From Calvatia gigantea (Eukaryota; Basidiomycota; Agaricomycetes; Agaricales; Lycoperdaceae): DNA of 64,000 nt. This document shows positions 61,379-64,000 of the stretch, in pieces. How positions within the stretch are numbered: position 1 is the stretch's first letter; each line of letters opens with the position of its first letter. The stretch spans positions 806,001 through 870,000 of the forward strand of contig JACAAK010000014.1 in the NCBI GenBank assembly GCA_025093985.1, in the 5' to 3' direction. A program made the position numbers and the translations under genes. The notes beneath the pieces are model-generated. The model was not told the DNA's origin and did no database searches. It was given only the letters and a program-made list of their open reading frames with translations.

Positions 61379-61682
61379 TGTTACGACCTTAGTCTGAGTT
61401 TACCTCAGGTTGCAACTTAGGCTAAGACTTGAGGGCGAGTAAGGGGAGAGAAACAAAGGTGGTTAAGCATACTGAATACAGTGGGTGTATGTATGCTTAA
61501 ATACAGGAGGTCATCCAGTTGAATGGATGGAATAACTACATGAAATGTCCAATCAGGCTAGCGCAGTAGTTAACATGAGTCATAGACAGAGATTGCTCAG
61601 CAGGAATAGCTGAAACAGATATACTAGGGACAGGAATGCAGACAAGGATGGAATGTGACTTGATTGGTAGAAAACCATAACA
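61379..61682 (-). mobile_element. 5' LTR of the minus-strand gypsy element
   Basis: 304 bp, TGTTATGG...CGTAACA on the minus strand, followed (leftward) by a leader with CCCCACCTCATCTTGCAAG and then gag at 61302. It is related to the LTRs at 46372 and 48448. Confidence 0.82.
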
Positions 61683-62516
61683 GTTGTATGGTCATGATCC
61701 CAATAAAGATGTTCACATTGCAGTACAGCATTGCAGATAAGGTGCCAGTGATTTCATTGATCAGTTGTATGTAGATATTGGGTTCAGAAGAGTTTGATAG
61801 TTTCTGCTGAAGACTATCATATGGAGGGATCCTGAACTCTGGAAATCAGGTTGAGCTCATAATTCCACAGCCAAAGGTTGATTGTTCTCAGGAGAGGGTT
61901 TGGGGCTGTACCTAGTTTATCTGTCAGGGTCTCAGTTGGCAGGGTTTGCTGTGATCTAGCCAGCAGCTGTATGTTCAGTTGGGTGGAGTTCCTCCCAAGC
62001 AGATCTTGGGATCCCAGCTCACTCTGGGGGGGTGTCAGAGCAGGGTGTTGGTTTGGGATAGGGTATATATATGTAGGGGTTAGGGACTACTGGATTCATT
62101 GGGAGCTTCCCTGTATGTTGTAGGCAGTAGTATGGGAAGTGGCTCCAGTGACAACTGCTGAGAAGGAGACTGGGGGGTTTCTAGGTTCAGAGCTAGAGGC
62201 AGCTCATTCCATGTTGGCCTGGATGGGCTATAGTTTGGTGAGAATGGATTGTTCCCTTCATTAGTTTGGGTAGGAGAGGTCAGCCCAGAGGGAATGGTCA
62301 GTGGATTTGTTTTTGGGTGGGATATAGATGCACTGGGTGCCTGTGAAGATGTTGACCCAGAAGTGTTTGTTCTGGTCCATGATTTGTTAGAGTTTGTATT
62401 GGAAGAAGACACCATTAGGTAGTGTTAGGATAGGTTATTCTTGTTCTGGGTGAGTGATAATAGGGAGGATAGAAGTTGAGGCTTCATTGACCATAGATGA
62501 GATGGTGGGCAGAATG
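61683..62516 (-). other. Transposon-derived stretch with Ser/Pro/Thr-rich frame
   Basis: A minus-strand frame (62415-62080) reads a low-complexity Ser/Thr/Asn/Pro-rich protein (SGSTSSQAPSASISHPKTNP, FSPNYSPSRPTWNELPLALN). Such composition is common in retroelement gag N termini, but no diagnostic motif is present. The stretch is CpG-poor like the neighbouring elements. Confidence 0.35.
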
Positions 62517-64000
62517 GAACTATAAAATATATGACAAGGAACTGCTGGCCATTGTCCATGCCCTAAAGGAATGGAGACATTACCTCCTAGATGCCAAAGA
62601 ACGATTTGAAATCTGGACGGACCATGAGAACCTAAAGTATTACCGAGAACCACAAAAACTAAATGGACGACAAGCACGGTGGTATTTATGACTACAAGAC
62701 TACGACTTCACACTACGACATGTACCAGGGAAAACAAACATGAAAGCCGACCTTCTGTCCCGCATCCACCAAATGCCAGAAGAACAAGAAGACAAACTAG
62801 TCACCATGATTCGAGAAAGCTGGCTACAGACAAAGGGCACAGACACCACAGTACTCCTATGAGCAGAACTATTCATTGAACCTAACTTCCTAGAGCGAAT
62901 TTGAAACCGGACCCAGCGGGAAACAGTGGTCCTAACTAAGCTGAAGAAGCAAGGGTCCCAACTCACTGAGGACGGTGGAGTAATCTACAAGCAGAATAGC
63001 ACATATGTTCCACCTGATCAGAAACTACGAGAGGAAGTCCTAATACAGTACCATGACACCCCAGACGCAGGACACCTAGGACAACACAGGATGACAGAAT
63101 TAATCAGCCGAGACTACTGGTGGCTGTCCATATGAAAAGACATCAAGAAGTATATCCAGGGGTGTCAAGCCTGTTAAAAAGCCAAGTCTAGGACGACGCC
63201 GCTCAAATCGCCACTACATTCCCTTCTGATACCAAATGGGCCCTGGGAAGAAATTAGTATTGACATGATCGGGCCACTGCTAGAGTCTAAAGGAAAAGAC
63301 GCAATACTAGTCATTGTGGATCACTTCACAAAAATGATACGGCTCTCAGTGACAACTATGGATGCATTGTCTAAAGACATTGCAAAGATATACTGGGACA
63401 AAATATGGAAGCTACATGGACTGCCGAGGAAAGTGCTTAGTGACTGAGGGCCTCAATTTGCATCAGAATTCACCAAGGAGCTGTTCAAAGGGCTCGGCAT
63501 TGAACAAAATCTATCAACCACATATTACCCACAAACAGATGGTTAAACCGAGCGCATCAACAGAGAAGTAGAAACCTACATCCACCTGTACTGCAACTAT
63601 GACCAGGATGACTGGGCGGAATGGCTCCCCATTGCAGAGTTTCAGTACAATGACAAACAACATGGAGGAACACAGGAAACGCCATTTTTCCTAAATTATG
63701 GAAGAAATCCATGAAAGGGCAAAAACGAGCCAATAACAAACAACCCTGTCGCCACAGCATTCCTGGAACAACTACAGCATGCCCAAGACAATGCCTCATC
63801 AGCACTACAGACATATCAAGAAAAGATGAAACAGCAACACGACCACAGCAGAACCCATACCAACATCTACCAAACAGGAGATAAAGTATAGTTGGAAAGC
63901 ACCAATATCCATACCAATCAATCATCAAAGAAGCTAGGCCAAAAACGGTATGGACCTTTCCTTATTAAGGAGAAGATAGGAGAAGCAGCATATCGGCTGA
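62517..64000 (+). pseudogene. Ty3/gypsy RNase H and integrase, runs off window
   Basis: Begins within RNase H ([22 protein letters not shown]), then [28 protein letters not shown], the integrase zinc-binding part (GHLGQHRMTELISRDYWW), core (VIVDHFTKMIR, GPQFASEFTKELF), and GQKRYGPFLIKEKIGEAAYRL at the edge. It is a different subfamily member from the minus-strand copy. Stops are TGA, TAA and TAG at places where Arg, Trp or Gln are expected (for example WYL-stop-LQDYD and LSD-stop-GPQF). The 5' half of the element is missing. Confidence 0.88.

Noticed and set aside
46692..64000. Many in-frame TGA codons could mean TGA is read as an amino acid in the retroelements
   Set aside because: TAG and TAA also occur in the same frames, TGA serves as a normal stop in host genes here (for example the GH43 and sulfhydrylase genes), and the affected codons correspond to Arg, Trp and Gln alike, which fits C-to-T decay.

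Overview
The window is a piece of a filamentous basidiomycete genome, most likely an Agaricomycete (mushroom-forming fungus). The evidence is short GT-AG introns (mostly about 45-65 bp, several per gene), a family of NACHT genes with the N-terminal pattern typical of that class, a multi-intron DUF6534-type membrane protein, a TKL-like kinase with HGD in place of HRD, a RecQ-like repeat-family helicase relic and many Tc1/mariner, Ty1/copia and Ty3/gypsy elements. No bacterial-style operon, CRISPR array or phage gene is present. The exon models are my own hand splicing.

Layout. 1-7.5 kb: a Tc1/mariner element running off the left edge sits in a dead RecQ-like helicase. It is followed by an apparently intact NACHT (NLR-like) gene whose 3' half has been tandemly duplicated, with a second Tc1 element exactly at the duplication junction. 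8-20 kb: ordinary genes, namely a 2-Cys peroxiredoxin, a TKL-like kinase, tRNA-Val(UAC), an alpha/beta hydrolase, an ornithine cyclodeaminase/mu-crystallin-type enzyme, an O-acetylhomoserine sulfhydrylase-type PLP enzyme and a basic disordered protein. 21.5-27.3 kb: two more NACHT copies, both broken, on the minus strand. 29.5-44.3 kb: DUF6534-type membrane protein, GNAT acetyltransferase and a broken paralogue, a 74-aa microprotein, a secreted GH43 glycosidase, a mitochondrial-carrier-like protein, an F-box protein and an alpha/beta hydrolase. 44.6-64 kb: a nested retrotransposon block of Ty3/gypsy chromovirus pieces in both orientations, one nearly intact copia pol with its 3' LTR, and a roughly 3 kb segmental duplication of the nested structure.

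How it fits together. Both ends of the window are shaped by transposons. On the left, the geometry of empty and filled TA sites points to unequal crossover between two Tc1 copies as the source of the NLR duplication. On the right, a second duplication has an empty copia site in one copy and a copia in the other. The old elements are CpG-poor and most of their in-frame stops can be explained by C-to-T changes, which suggests cytosine methylation and deamination; the copia is CpG-rich and young. The most unusual item is an extra open reading frame placed after the chromodomain of the gypsy element, where an envelope gene would sit in retrovirus-like elements. I do not recognise it.
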